Source: Aalborgiella sp963841045
GTDB taxonomy: Bacteria > Pseudomonadota > Gammaproteobacteria > Burkholderiales > Burkholderiaceae_C
Length of the DNA stretch: 64,000 nt
Assembly (NCBI GenBank): GCA_963841045.1
Contig: CAWJBD010000001.1
Coordinates: 186,001-250,000 of the forward strand
Reading direction: 5' to 3'
A program made the translations under genes and the position numbers. Under the pieces are notes generated by a model that saw nothing but the letters and a program-made list of their open reading frames with translations, made no database searches and was not told the origin of the DNA. Below, piece by piece: positions 42,520 through 52,289 of this stretch. Numbering within the stretch: the first letter of the stretch is position 1; every line of letters begins with the position of its first letter.

Positions 42520-43898
42520 ATAAGTTGTCAAACAAATTACCTTTGGTTGGCCATCAGCATGCCGAGCAAATCGTGGCATGGCAAGGCACGCGCGCTATTA
42601 CCTTGGCGCAGTTTTTAGCGGATGTGAGCACCGTTAAAAATCAATTACCCAACAGCCAGCACATTTTCAACATGTGTGCCGATCGCTACCACTTTGCCGT
42701 GGGTTTGGCGGCAGCGATTGTGACGGGGCGAATCAGTTTGTTACCGTCCACACACACCCCCGACATGGTGCGGCAAATGCAGGTTTTTGCACCCGATGTG
42801 TTTTGCTTGCATGATTTGGTGCACTGCGAAATTGATTTGCCGAAGTTTCAATTTCCGGAACTAACAACAAACGCGACGACCATTGATTCGGTTACTGATT
42901 CGACTAATGATTCGAGTATCAACATTCCACAAATCGACAGCGCACAATTGGTGGCGATTGTGTTCACCTCTGGCTCAACCGGCACACCCGTGCCGCACCA
43001 CAAATACTGGGGTACCTTGCAGGGCTCGGTGCTGGCCGAAGCCAAGCGTATTGGCTTACCACAAGAACAAAATGCTGGCACCATCATCGGCACCGTGCCA
43101 GCGCAGCACATGTATGGGCTGGAATCGTCTGTGCTGCTTGCACTGCAAAGCGGCCATGCCTTGAGCAGCAAACAACCGTTTTACCCAGCCGATATTGTTT
43201 GTGCCTTAGAAAATGTACCCGCACCGCGGATATTGGTATCTACACCCGTGCACATGCGCATGCTGTTGGAAGCCAAAATTGACATACCCGAAGTTGCATT
43301 GGTGTTGTCTGCCACAGCGCCACTGTCGCTCGCCTTGGCACAAGAGCTAGAGCAACAACTCAACGCGCCACTGCAAGAAATCTACGGCAGCACGGAAACC
43401 GGCACGATAGCAACCCGACGCCCAACACAAACCGATGCATGGCATTTGTTTGATGAGGTCGAATTGATTCAGCAAGATGGGCAAACGTTTTCCACTGGTG
43501 GACAAGCGCTGGGCAAAGTGGTCATGAACGATGTGATTGAGTTGAAACAAGACAAACGGTTTTTGCTACAAGGCAGAACAGCTGATTTGATCAACATTGC
43601 CGGCAGGCGCAGCTCTATCACGCACCTGAACCACCAGCTCAACAGCATTCCTGGTGTGCTGGATGGCACTTTCTACATGCCCGATGACGATTCGCCCGAC
43701 CATGTGGTGCGCCTGATGGCCTGTGTGGTCGCACCCACGTTAACATCACAGCAAATCATTGTCGCTTTGCGCGAATTGGTTGCACCCGTTTTCATTCCAC
43801 GCCCTTTGTTCATTGTGCCCGCCTTGCCGCGCAACAGCACAGGCAAACTGCCGCGAGAAGCTTTGAAAACATTGATTCAATCTTTGATAAGCAAATAA
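42516..43898 (+). CDS. AMP-dependent acyl/aryl ligase of the aryl-polyene cluster
   Basis: ANL-family ligase likely to activate the aromatic starter acid and load it onto the ACP. It has VFTSGSTGTPVPHHKYWG (P-loop), EIYGSTETGTIATRRP and the C-terminal catalytic Lys in PRNSTGKLPREAL. At 460 residues it is shorter than typical ligases, as in this cluster type. TTG 42516 overlaps the previous stop and has AGGAGC upstream. Aromatic substrate specificity is inferred from context only. Confidence 0.82.
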   Translation: MNKLSNKLPLVGHQHAEQIVAWQGTRAITLAQFLADVSTVKNQLPNSQHIFNMCADRYHFAVGLAAAIVTGRISLLPSTHTPDMVRQMQVFAPDVFCLHDLVHCEIDLPKFQFPELTTNATTIDSVTDSTNDSSINIPQIDSAQLVAIVFTSGSTGTPVPHHKYWGTLQGSVLAEAKRIGLPQEQNAGTIIGTVPAQHMYGLESSVLLALQSGHALSSKQPFYPADIVCALENVPAPRILVSTPVHMRMLLEAKIDIPEVALVLSATAPLSLALAQELEQQLNAPLQEIYGSTETGTIATRRPTQTDAWHLFDEVELIQQDGQTFSTGGQALGKVVMNDVIELKQDKRFLLQGRTADLINIAGRRSSITHLNHQLNSIPGVLDGTFYMPDDDSPDHVVRLMACVVAPTLTSQQIIVALRELVAPVFIPRPLFIVPALPRNSTGKLPREALKTLIQSLISK

Positions 43899-43900
43899 CT

Positions 43901-44230
43901 TTGACTACTTTAAACTTGCAAATTCCGATGCAGCACCCCGCTTTTGCAGGGCACTTTCCAGGTGCACCCATCGTGCCCGGCGTGGTCTTGCTCGATACTG
44001 CTTTGCAAGCGATTGCCGTGGCAGAAAATTTGCTTCTAGATCAATACGAATTGAGTTCAGTCAAATTCTTAAGCCCACTAAGTCCCACTGACAGTGAAAA
44101 CAGCGGAAAAGACCACATACACATTTCCTTAGATTACAAACGAACAGGCGAACAACGCATTCAATTTGACATCGTGTGTGGCGAGCGAAAAATTGTCAAT
44201 GCCACGGTCAACCTAAAGGGTGCGGTATGA
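43901..44230 (+). CDS. Hot-dog 3-hydroxyacyl-ACP dehydratase (ApeP-like)
   Basis: FabZ-like protein of 109 residues. The active-site region is HPAFAGHFPGAPIVPGVVLL, where the His and the GxPI/VPG loop match dehydratase signatures. It would remove water during polyene chain building. The TTG start is two bases after the ligase stop, and the TGA overlaps the next ATG. It is shorter than FabZ (about 150), normal for cluster-specific dehydratases. Confidence 0.78.
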   Translation: MTTLNLQIPMQHPAFAGHFPGAPIVPGVVLLDTALQAIAVAENLLLDQYELSSVKFLSPLSPTDSENSGKDHIHISLDYKRTGEQRIQFDIVCGERKIVNATVNLKGAV

Positions 44231-45147
44231 GTGAAGCGGAATGGACCAATCGCCCTGAACGCAGCAACATGCTGATGCTGCGCGTGATGACTTGGATTTC
44301 CTTGCGTTTGGGTCGGTCCGCAGGTCGTGTTGTTTTGTATGGCATTGCTTTGTACTTTTTGCTGTTCTCTGCCAAAAGCCGTCAGGCATCGCGCGCGTAT
44401 TTACGCAGGGTACTGGGGCGAGAAGCATCTTGGCTGGATATGTACAAACAGGTGTTCAGCTTTGCTTCGACCATTCACGACCGCATTTACCTGATTAACC
44501 AGCGCTTTGATCTGTTCAACATTGAAATCAAAGGCAGAAACTATTTGGACGACTTGGTGGCTGAAAAACGCGGACTCTTTCTCATGGGTGCACACATGGG
44601 CAGCTTTGAGGTGATTCAAGCCATTGGCCGGCAAGAAACTGATTTGAATGTGAGCATTGTGATGCACGAAGACAATGCCTTGAAAATCAACGCCATGCTG
44701 GCCAGCATCAACCCGAATGCGGTCACCGACATCATCAGCATGGGGCGTGTGGATTCCATTCTGAAGGTACGCGAAAAACTGTCACAAGGCACGGTGATTG
44801 GCATGTTGGCAGATCGCACTTTGGGTGGCGATGTGTTGCAACCAGTGAACTTTTTGGGTGACACGGTGCACTTTCCGACTGGTTCATTTCGCATGGCAGC
44901 CTTGTTGCGCCAACGTGTGGTGTTCATGGTGGGGCTTTATTTGGGTGGCAACCGTTACCAAATCAATTTCGAACCATTGGCAGACTTTAGCCAAGTGAGC
45001 GCCGTACAGCAAGGCGAAGCTGTAGCGCAAGCAGTGAAAGACTACACCCAGTTACTGGAGAAGTATTGCCGCTTGGCTCCCTATAATTGGTTTAACTTTT
45101 TTGATTTTTGGCAAATACCATCTTCACATTCACAGCAACAAACATGA
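44227..45147 (+). CDS. LpxL/HtrB-like acyltransferase of the aryl-polyene cluster
   Basis: Lipid A-type acyltransferase family. An N-terminal hydrophobic segment (RVVLYGIALYFLLFS) is followed by the HX4-5E-type active site in GLFLMGAHMGSFEVI and later VIGMLADRTLGGD and FPTGSFRMAALL. It has 306 residues. In aryl-polyene systems such enzymes join the polyene to a lipid anchor. ATG 44227 overlaps the dehydratase stop; the stop overlaps the LolA-like start. Confidence 0.8.
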   Translation: MSEAEWTNRPERSNMLMLRVMTWISLRLGRSAGRVVLYGIALYFLLFSAKSRQASRAYLRRVLGREASWLDMYKQVFSFASTIHDRIYLINQRFDLFNIEIKGRNYLDDLVAEKRGLFLMGAHMGSFEVIQAIGRQETDLNVSIVMHEDNALKINAMLASINPNAVTDIISMGRVDSILKVREKLSQGTVIGMLADRTLGGDVLQPVNFLGDTVHFPTGSFRMAALLRQRVVFMVGLYLGGNRYQINFEPLADFSQVSAVQQGEAVAQAVKDYTQLLEKYCRLAPYNWFNFFDFWQIPSSHSQQQT

Positions 45148-45776
45148 GTTTTGCTTTAAACAATTTCCGCCCTGCACCTTTTTTCCGCCATGTCCTGATG
45201 GCTTGCACGCTTTGCTTGTCCTTGGTTTATGCACCATTGATTCAAGCTGCTGAGTGGAACATAGATCAATTGATGCATGGCCTTGCGCAAATCAAATCGG
45301 GGCATGTCAGCTTTGTTGAAACCAAAACCATGGCAATTTTGGATCGCCCATTGGTTACTTCGGGCGACATGATTTATACAGCGCCCGACAAACTGGAAAA
45401 GCGCACCTTGAAACCTAAGCCTGAGACCATGCAAATCAACGGCAATCAACTGCTGATTGAAAAAGGCAAACAAAAGCACCAGGTTCAATTGCAAGATTTT
45501 CCAGAATTGGCCGCTTTCATTGACAGCATTCGTGGCACTTTGGCGGGCGACCGCAAGGCTTTAGAGCGCAATTACCTCCTCAGCCTTGAAGGCAGCGATG
45601 CGGCATGGACACTGCAATTACTCCCCACCAACAGCAAGATGAAACAGGTGGTCTCACAAATTCGCATCAGTGGCGTGCGCGATGAAGTGCGCAGCATCAA
45701 CATCACGCAAGCAGATGGTGACAGCTCGCGCATGTTGATTGAAAAAATAGTGCCACCCAAACTGGCCGCCCAGTGA
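45144..45776 (+). CDS. LolA-like outer-membrane lipoprotein carrier protein
   Basis: Periplasmic carrier-type protein of 210 residues. A signal peptide (about 1-35, ending IQAAEW) precedes a LolA-like fold with FVETKTMAILDRPLVTSGDM and YTAPDKLEKRTLKPKPETM. Cluster homologues (ApeL type) are proposed to carry the lipid-linked polyene across the periplasm. ATG 45144 overlaps the acyltransferase stop. Confidence 0.82.
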   Translation: MSFALNNFRPAPFFRHVLMACTLCLSLVYAPLIQAAEWNIDQLMHGLAQIKSGHVSFVETKTMAILDRPLVTSGDMIYTAPDKLEKRTLKPKPETMQINGNQLLIEKGKQKHQVQLQDFPELAAFIDSIRGTLAGDRKALERNYLLSLEGSDAAWTLQLLPTNSKMKQVVSQIRISGVRDEVRSINITQADGDSSRMLIEKIVPPKLAAQ

Positions 45777-45783
45777 GCTTGAT

Positions 45784-48215
45784 TTGAACCCCAATCCCAC
45801 ACCACTGAAGGTTGGTTTGAAGCACATATCCAAGTCTGCTAAGTTGGCTATTTTTGCGTGGCTGGCGTTTCTATTGGCATGCGGCATCATCATCAGTCGC
45901 AGCACCTTCACCACTGATTTATCCGCTTTTTTACCACGCAGCCCTACGGCCGAGCAGCAGCTCTTGCTCGATCAAATTCGCGATGGCGTGGCATCACGCA
46001 TCATTTTGGTCAACATTGAGGGCGCTGATGCCACCCAACGTGCACAACTGTCAAAGCAATTGGCCAGCAAATTGCGTCAAGATTCTGCGTTTGTGAGTGT
46101 GCAAAATGGCGAACCCGTCAACACAGAACGTGATCGCGCCTACTTCTTTAACAATCGTTACTTACTCAGTTCAGCCGTCACGCCTGCGCGTTTTGAAGAG
46201 GCGGGTTTGCGCGATGCGTTGAACGAAAGCGTGGACATGCTGACATCTCCTGCCGGTTTGATGGTGAAGTCCATTTTGCCGCAAGACCCCAGCGGCGAAA
46301 TGATGCATTTATTAGGGCAACTCACCAGTGCCAAACAACCGGCGTTATCTGAAGGCGTTTGGGCATCACGCGATGGCAAACGTGCGGTGATGTTGGTGCA
46401 AACCAAAGCATCGGGGGCTGATACCGATGCCCAAGAAGCAGCCATTAACCGCATTTCTATGCTCTTCAAAGATTTGCACACTGCTGATTCAAATGCCACA
46501 TTGCAGATGACTGGTCCCAGCGTGTTTGGCGTCAAAGCACGTGAGACGATTCATTCAGAGGTCACTTGGTTATCGATTCTCAGCACGGTGTTGATAGCAG
46601 TGCTGTTGTTAGCCGTTTACCGATCTGTATTGGCTTTGGGTTTGGGGTTTTTACCTGTGATCAGTGGTGCCTTAGCGGGCATTGCGGCTGTGAGCTTGGC
46701 CTTTGGCGCTGTTCATGGCATCACTTTGGGCTTTGGCACTGCCCTGATTGGTGAAGCAGTGGATTATTCGATTTATCTTTTTGTGCAATCGCGACAAGGC
46801 ACTGTTGCACACGCACAAAGACAAACACAATGGCTGAAACAATTTTGGCCTACCATACGTTTGGGTGTGCTGACATCCATCGTCGGCTTTGCCTCTTTGT
46901 TGTGGTCTGGCTTTCCTGGTTTGGCACAACTTGGTTTGTATTCCATTGCAGGTTTAATCACAGCGGCATTGGTGACCCGTTTTGTGCTACCGCATTTATT
47001 GCCGCAGCAATTTGCCATCCGCGATGTCTTCGAACTTAGGGACAAATTCTGAGCAAGCTTGTTCAAAAAGCACATGCTTTCAAGTGGCCAGCTTTGATCG
47101 TCATTGCACTGGCCACCGCCATCGTGGTGCAAAACCGCCAGCACATCTGGAATGACAAAATTTCATCGCTCAGCCCCGTATCGCAAACCGACATTCAATT
47201 GGATGCCAGTTTGCGCATGGATACGGGTGCACCCGATACACGCTACATCGTCGTGACCACGGGTGATAGCCGTGAAGATGTGCTGCAAAACAGTGAACGC
47301 ATTGGCAATGTCCTGCAAACACACAAGGATGAAGGTTTGCTGGCCAGCTATGAAGCCCCCAGCCGATATCTGCCAAGCCTTGCCAGTCAAAAACAAAGAC
47401 AAGCCAGCTTACCGGATGTTGAAACTTTAAAACGAAATTTAGCAGCAGCCAGCGTGGGATTGCCATTCAAGACCGATGTGTTTGCACCTTTTTATCTCGC
47501 CATTGAAAAAGCCAAAGCGCAGCCCTTGCTACAAGCCAGCGATTTGGCCAACACATCCATGCAAACAGCTATTGGATGCCTTGCTGATCAACCAAATCAA
47601 CATGAGCAGCAAGGTACACGCTGGAGTGCGCTTTTGCCGCTCACTGCCAACGCCAATAGCAGCATTGACGCCCAGCGCCTGAATGCAGATTTGCAAGCTC
47701 TGAACAAAAACATGAATACCAAAGCCATATTGGTCGATATGAAGCTGGAATCTGATCATTTGTATGCGGGCTATTTGTCGGAAGCCATCAAACTCTCTGT
47801 AGGGGGTTTGCTGGCCATGGTGGTATTGCTGTTGGTTGTCACACGATCGGTGAAGCGCGTGTTGCGTCTGATGGTGCCTTTGCTGGCTGCCGTTATCACT
47901 GTGACTGCAGGTTTAAGCTTGTTTGGGCAACAGCTGATTATTCTGCATTTGATTGGCTTGCTCTTGGTCGTGGCCGTAGGCTCTAACTATGCCTTGTTTT
48001 TTGATTCACCCAAGCGCGATGCCATTTCTCCCAGCACCTTGACGTCGATGTTGGTGGCCAACATGACAACTGTCGCTGGCTTTGGTTTGTTGGCATTTTC
48101 AAAGGTATCGATTTTGCAAGCCATGGGCGTTACAGTTGCGCCGGGTGTGGTATTGGCACTTTTGTATGCGGCCATTTTTGCGCCAGCATCTTCGCAAAAA
48201 CAACAACCAATTTGA
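45784..48215 (+). CDS. MMPL/RND-family lipid exporter, frameshifted
   Basis: Large inner-membrane transporter of about 810 residues. Its N-terminal half has a membrane helix, a periplasmic domain, and helices with GFGTALIGEAVDYSIYLF. It ends artificially at 47052; adding one A near 47043 gives DKILSKLVQKAHAFKWPALI and joins the second half, with its own periplasmic domain and VVAVGSNYALFFDSPKRD. A pair of compensating slips is also likely at about 47562 and 47605, because LLDALLINQ appears in another frame there. The family exports lipid-linked products; here probably the aryl polyene. Treating it as two genes is less likely. Confidence 0.84.
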
Positions 48216-49036
48216 TGCCGATGCAGCTCATTCAATCGCTTTGGCAGGGTACACAATTTGTGCGTGCATCGCTGCTTCTGCATGGTGTTGTGCTGATAGC
48301 TACATTGATTTGGCCAGAGCAGTGGCTCACCAGTTTGATTTTGTTAGCTTTGAACCACCTCATCATTGCCATAGTCGGCATGCTGCCACGCAGCACATGG
48401 TTGGGCAGCAACATCACGCGCTTACCTGACGCCGCCGCTCAGCGCCAAGAGATTGCACTGACGATTGACGATGGTCCTGACCCCGAAGTCACCCCACGAG
48501 TTTTGGATTTACTGGCCGAGCACAACATTGCTGCAACCTTTTTCATCATTGGCGATAAAGCAGAGCGCTACCCCGAACTTTGCAAAGAAATTGTGCAACG
48601 CGGCCACGATATTGAAAACCACACACAAAGCCACCAACATCATTTTGCATTCTTGGGGCCTGATGGATTCAAAAAAGAATTGCAAACAGCACAAGCTACC
48701 TTGACAGCCATCACAGGCCGTGCGCCCAGGTTTTTCAGAGCCCCCGCTGGCAATCGAAACCCTTTTTTAGAACCTGTCTTGAATCAGTTGGGTTTGAAGT
48801 TGGTGAGCTGGTCATTGCGTGGATTTGACACCCAAACGGGCAACGTTGAACGCGTCAAACGACGCTTACTTGCCAGCCTGCAAGCGGGTGCCATTGTGTT
48901 GCTGCATGACGGCAATGCGGCTCGCACACAAAACAAAAGTGCGGTGATATTAGAAGTCCTGCCAGCCTTCATTCAAGCAGCGCAAGATGCGCAATTGCGT
49001 TTTGTCACACTGCGCCAAGCACAAAGTACGTCTTAA
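48215..49036 (+). CDS. NodB-type polysaccharide deacetylase in the aryl-polyene cluster
   Basis: Carbohydrate esterase family 4 fold. Catalytic and metal-binding motifs are ALTIDDGPDPEVTPRVLDLL, HDIENHTQSHQHH and FFRAPAGNRNP, with the late IVLLHDGNA. Two N-terminal membrane segments precede it. It would remove N-acetyl groups from a sugar; the substrate in a pigment cluster is unknown, perhaps a glycan head group of the polyene lipid. ATG 48215 overlaps the exporter stop (TGATG). Confidence 0.85.
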   Translation: MPMQLIQSLWQGTQFVRASLLLHGVVLIATLIWPEQWLTSLILLALNHLIIAIVGMLPRSTWLGSNITRLPDAAAQRQEIALTIDDGPDPEVTPRVLDLLAEHNIAATFFIIGDKAERYPELCKEIVQRGHDIENHTQSHQHHFAFLGPDGFKKELQTAQATLTAITGRAPRFFRAPAGNRNPFLEPVLNQLGLKLVSWSLRGFDTQTGNVERVKRRLLASLQAGAIVLLHDGNAARTQNKSAVILEVLPAFIQAAQDAQLRFVTLRQAQSTS

Positions 49037-49038
49037 GC

Positions 49039-49741
49039 ATGCCAAATAAGCTTCAAAAGACGACCCAACCAGCTGTACCACCAACATGGTATGCCAATGT
49101 GTTACACCATTTGACGCAACACATGTGGCACAAAGCCATTGGCACGACAGTTTTCATCACCGGTTTTTTTTGGATTTACCTTTACTTACTCAAAAACCCG
49201 GCGTTTGCCACGACGGAAATGCCCGTCACATTGGTTGATACTTGGATCAAGTTTCAAGCTTGGGCCATGCCTGTTTACTTGTCGCTGTGGTTTTATGTTT
49301 CATTACCCCCGGCTTTGCTGGCCAACGCGACGCGAACTGTATCGGTATGCTTTTGCAATAGGTGTCACCTGTAGCATCGGTTTAATCATTTTTTATTTTT
49401 GGCCAACGACAGTGCCAAATTTGAGTGAAACGCGCAGCATGCATGCCAGTGTTGAATTTTTGAAAAGCATTGACGCATCAGGCAATGCCTGCCCTTCGTT
49501 GCATGTCGCGACGGCTTTGTTCTCTGCCATTTGGCTGCATGTGATTTTGCGCAATTTCGCATCGCCAACTTGGGTATTGATGTTGAACTGGATTTGGTGC
49601 TTGGGAATTCTTTACTCCACATTGGCTGTCAGGCAGCATGTTTTGGTCGATGTACTCGCTGGTATTTTTTTGGGCGCTTTAGGTGCTTTTGTTTCGCTGT
49701 CGTTTTCACTGAAATACCAGCGAAAATTGCGAATAGAATGA
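49039..49741 (+). CDS. PAP2-superfamily membrane phosphatase, frameshifted
   Basis: Integral membrane lipid phosphatase-like protein. The first part has membrane helices (GTTVFITGFFWIYLYLL, LSLWFYVSLPPALL). The frame breaks near 49325-49335, after which RELYRYAFAIGVTCSIGLII continues. Active-site motifs are CPSLHVATALFSA (PSxH) and LAVRQHVLVDVLAGI (the final His and Asp). Joined length is about 233 residues. It sits two bases after the deacetylase and may dephosphorylate a polyprenyl or lipid carrier. Confidence 0.78.
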
Positions 49742-49773
49742 ACGCCAAAATGAACGCCTAAATTAATGTTCGG

Positions 49774-50985
49774 ATGAAATCTCGAATGAATCCCCTTTAC
49801 CTTTCAAGCTACACCGCCACCAGTGCGCTGGGGCATGGACTTGCGCAAACCCAAGATGCGTTAAAGCAAAGTCGTAGCCATCTGGTTCCGTGTGCCTTTG
49901 ATGATGTGGATTTGAATACCTACATTGGAAAAGTGAAAGGTGTGGAGGAAGTTTCCCTGCCAGTGCATTTAAGTCGATTCAACTGTCGCAACAACCAATT
50001 GGCGCAACTGGGTTTGGCACAAGATGGATTTGAAGATGCGGTTCGTGCCGCCATTGCACGCTATGGCAATCAACGTGTAGGTGTGTTTTTGGGCACCAGT
50101 ACCGCTGGTATTCTGCAAACCGAATTGGCTTACCGCAGACGCGATGCCACCTCGGGCGCTTTGCCACCCGATTTTATTTATGGCACCACGCACAACACTT
50201 ATTCGGTGGCAGATTTCACGCGTTCGTATTTTGATTTGGAAGGCCCAGCCGTTGTGATTTCTTCGGCATGCTCATCCAGCGCCAAAGTATTCAGCACAGC
50301 ACGCAGAATGTTGGATGCAGGCTTGATTGATGCCGCCATCGTGGGCGGTGTGGACACTTTGTGTTTGACCACCTTGTATGGCTTTAATTCTTTGCAACTC
50401 ATATCCGAGCAAGTTTGCCGACCGTTTGATGTAAATCGCAATGGCATTTCAATTGGTGAAGCAGCCGCTTTTGCCTTAGTAGAACGTGTACCCAACAATT
50501 TGAATGCAGATGCCATTTTGTTATTGGGAATTGGTGAGTCCAGCGATGCCTACCACATGTCATCACCGCACCCCGAAGGTTTGGGTGCCAGCATGGCCAT
50601 GCAATTTGCATTGGATGCGGCTGGATTAAAGCCGGCTGACATTGACTACATCAACTTGCATGGTACAGCCACCCAAAGCAACGATGCGGCGGAAGGCAAA
50701 GCCGTGCACCAGATATTTGGGTCCGACACGCCGTGCAGCTCTACCAAAGGCGCAACAGGGCATACATTGGGTGCGGCTGGCGGTTTGGAAGCCGTCATCA
50801 GTGCACTGGCTCTGCAAAACAATTTCATGCCTGCGGGCTTGAATGTGAACCAACTTGATCCTGCGACGCCGATTCACTATTTACTGAAGAACCAGTCTGC
50901 ACCCGTTCAATATGTATTGAGCAACTCGTTTGGTTTTGGTGGTACCAACTGCAGTCTTATTTTTGGCAAGGTGACCAAAGCATGA
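49774..50985 (+). CDS. Beta-ketoacyl-ACP synthase of the aryl-polyene cluster
   Basis: FabF-like condensing enzyme. Catalytic Cys166 is in VVISSACSSSAKVF; the histidines are in YINLHGTATQSNDAAEG and STKGATGHTLGAAGG; the C-terminal SNSFGFGGTNCSLIF is typical. It has 403 residues (ATG 49786 is an alternative start). Its stop overlaps the chain-length-factor-like gene by 4 bases, a pairing characteristic of aryl-polyene synthases, where the two form a heterodimer. Confidence 0.9.
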   Translation: MKSRMNPLYLSSYTATSALGHGLAQTQDALKQSRSHLVPCAFDDVDLNTYIGKVKGVEEVSLPVHLSRFNCRNNQLAQLGLAQDGFEDAVRAAIARYGNQRVGVFLGTSTAGILQTELAYRRRDATSGALPPDFIYGTTHNTYSVADFTRSYFDLEGPAVVISSACSSSAKVFSTARRMLDAGLIDAAIVGGVDTLCLTTLYGFNSLQLISEQVCRPFDVNRNGISIGEAAAFALVERVPNNLNADAILLLGIGESSDAYHMSSPHPEGLGASMAMQFALDAAGLKPADIDYINLHGTATQSNDAAEGKAVHQIFGSDTPCSSTKGATGHTLGAAGGLEAVISALALQNNFMPAGLNVNQLDPATPIHYLLKNQSAPVQYVLSNSFGFGGTNCSLIFGKVTKA

Positions 50986-51798
50986 AACTGACTGCATACA
51001 TCGAAGGCGCCAGCCTGATAGGTCCCGCTTTCACAGACTGGGCCTCAGCACAACCTGTCTTACTCGGGCAACAAGCTTATATCGCCAGCAAAACAGTGCT
51101 GCCGGCACCTGCTGTTTTGCCGCCTGCAGAGCGCCGCCGCACAGGTGCGATTGTCAAACTGAGTCTGGCAGTCGGCATCGCGGCATGCGAAGATGCCCAG
51201 CAAGACCCCAAAACATTGCCCTGCGTTTACACATCATCCAGTGGCGATGGCGATAACTGTCACGCCATTTGCGAAGCATTGGCATCATCTGACCGTGCCA
51301 TTTCACCGACCCGGTTTCACAATTCTGTGCACAACGCGGCGCCCGGTTATTGGGGCATTGCCACTGGCGCGATGACCAATGTATCTGTGCTGTGCGCGTT
51401 TGATGGCAGCTTTGGGGCAGGTTTACTTGAATCACTGGCGCAGGTTGTGGCGGATCAAACTGCGGTTTTATTGATTGCAGCTGATTCACCCTATCCAGAA
51501 CCCTTGCAAAGCGCACGACCATTGGCCGATGCGCTGGGCATGGGCTTGGTACTCAATCCGAAACGCACTGTCACATTCACGCGCACAAATCGATATCAGT
51601 TTGACACGTGCACCCGCCAGCCACATGACAAACGCCGCGCTGGAGCATTTGCGTCTGCATATTCCAGCTGCGCGTGGCTTGCCTTTGTTGCAAGCGATTG
51701 CACAAGTTCAGCAAAATAATGCAACCCAATCATTGGTGCTGGATTATTTAGACGACTGCCAGATTGCCATCACGGTCACACCATGTCAGGGCACATAG
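50982..51798 (+). CDS. Chain-length-factor-like ketosynthase partner, frameshifted
   Basis: Resembles the N-terminal half of ketosynthases (Ketoacyl-synt_2 type) without the catalytic Cys, as in chain-length factors. It has PPAERRRTGAIVKLSLAVGI, YTSSSGDGDNCHAICEAL, RFHNSVHNAAPGYWGIATG and AFDGSFGAGLLESL. The frame slips near 51580; the correct ending is ISLTRAPASHMTNAALEHL to DCQIAITVTPCQGT in another frame. Joined length is about 271 residues. It overlaps both neighbours, by 4 and 16 bases. Confidence 0.82.
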
Positions 51799-52253
51799 AT
51801 ACAAAAACGTCAGGCACTTTGCCTTTGTCACACGATTGGATTGCCGCACGCATTCCACACAGTGGCGACATGTGTTTGCTCCATAGCGTCAAAGCATGGT
51901 CAGCCAGCCACATTCACTGCGATGCCAACAGCCACCGATTTCAGAACAACCCACTTCGACTGCAAAATCAGCTCAGCAGCGTGTGCGGTGTGGAATACGC
52001 AGCACAAGCCATGGCAGTGCATGGCGCTTTGATTGCACCCACGGACAATACCAATCCACGCGTTGGCTATTTGGTCAGTATTCGCAACACCCAGATTGAA
52101 GTGCCACGCTTGGACGATATTCAATCCGATTTGCAGATTCACGCAGAATGTTTATCCGCCAGTGAGCACAATTTGATGTACGAATTCAAAATCATGGCGG
52201 ATCAACACCTGCTCTTAAGTGGGCGTGCAGCTGTTGTGCTCAACACCATTTGA
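51783..52253 (+). CDS. Predicted 3-hydroxyacyl-ACP dehydratase (ApeI-like hot-dog)
   Basis: Hot-dog protein of 156 residues resembling COG4706-type dehydratases of aryl-polyene clusters. It shows ARIPHSGDMCLLHSVKAW near the N-terminus (the HSG/A-M-LLD-like start of this group), CGVEYAAQAMAVHGAL and RVGYLVSIRN. It presumably dehydrates hydroxyacyl-ACP to keep double bonds conjugated. The ATG lies within the end of the previous gene. Confidence 0.78.
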   Translation: MSGHIDTKTSGTLPLSHDWIAARIPHSGDMCLLHSVKAWSASHIHCDANSHRFQNNPLRLQNQLSSVCGVEYAAQAMAVHGALIAPTDNTNPRVGYLVSIRNTQIEVPRLDDIQSDLQIHAECLSASEHNLMYEFKIMADQHLLLSGRAAVVLNTI

Positions 52254-52289
52254 ATTCAGCACAAGAAACGGCAAAAGGAAATTGACACC

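Noticed and set aside
45784..48215. Two separate half-size MMPL exporter genes
   Set aside because: The second half has no good start or ribosome-binding site. Adding one A at about 47043 fuses both halves into a protein of the usual exporter length.
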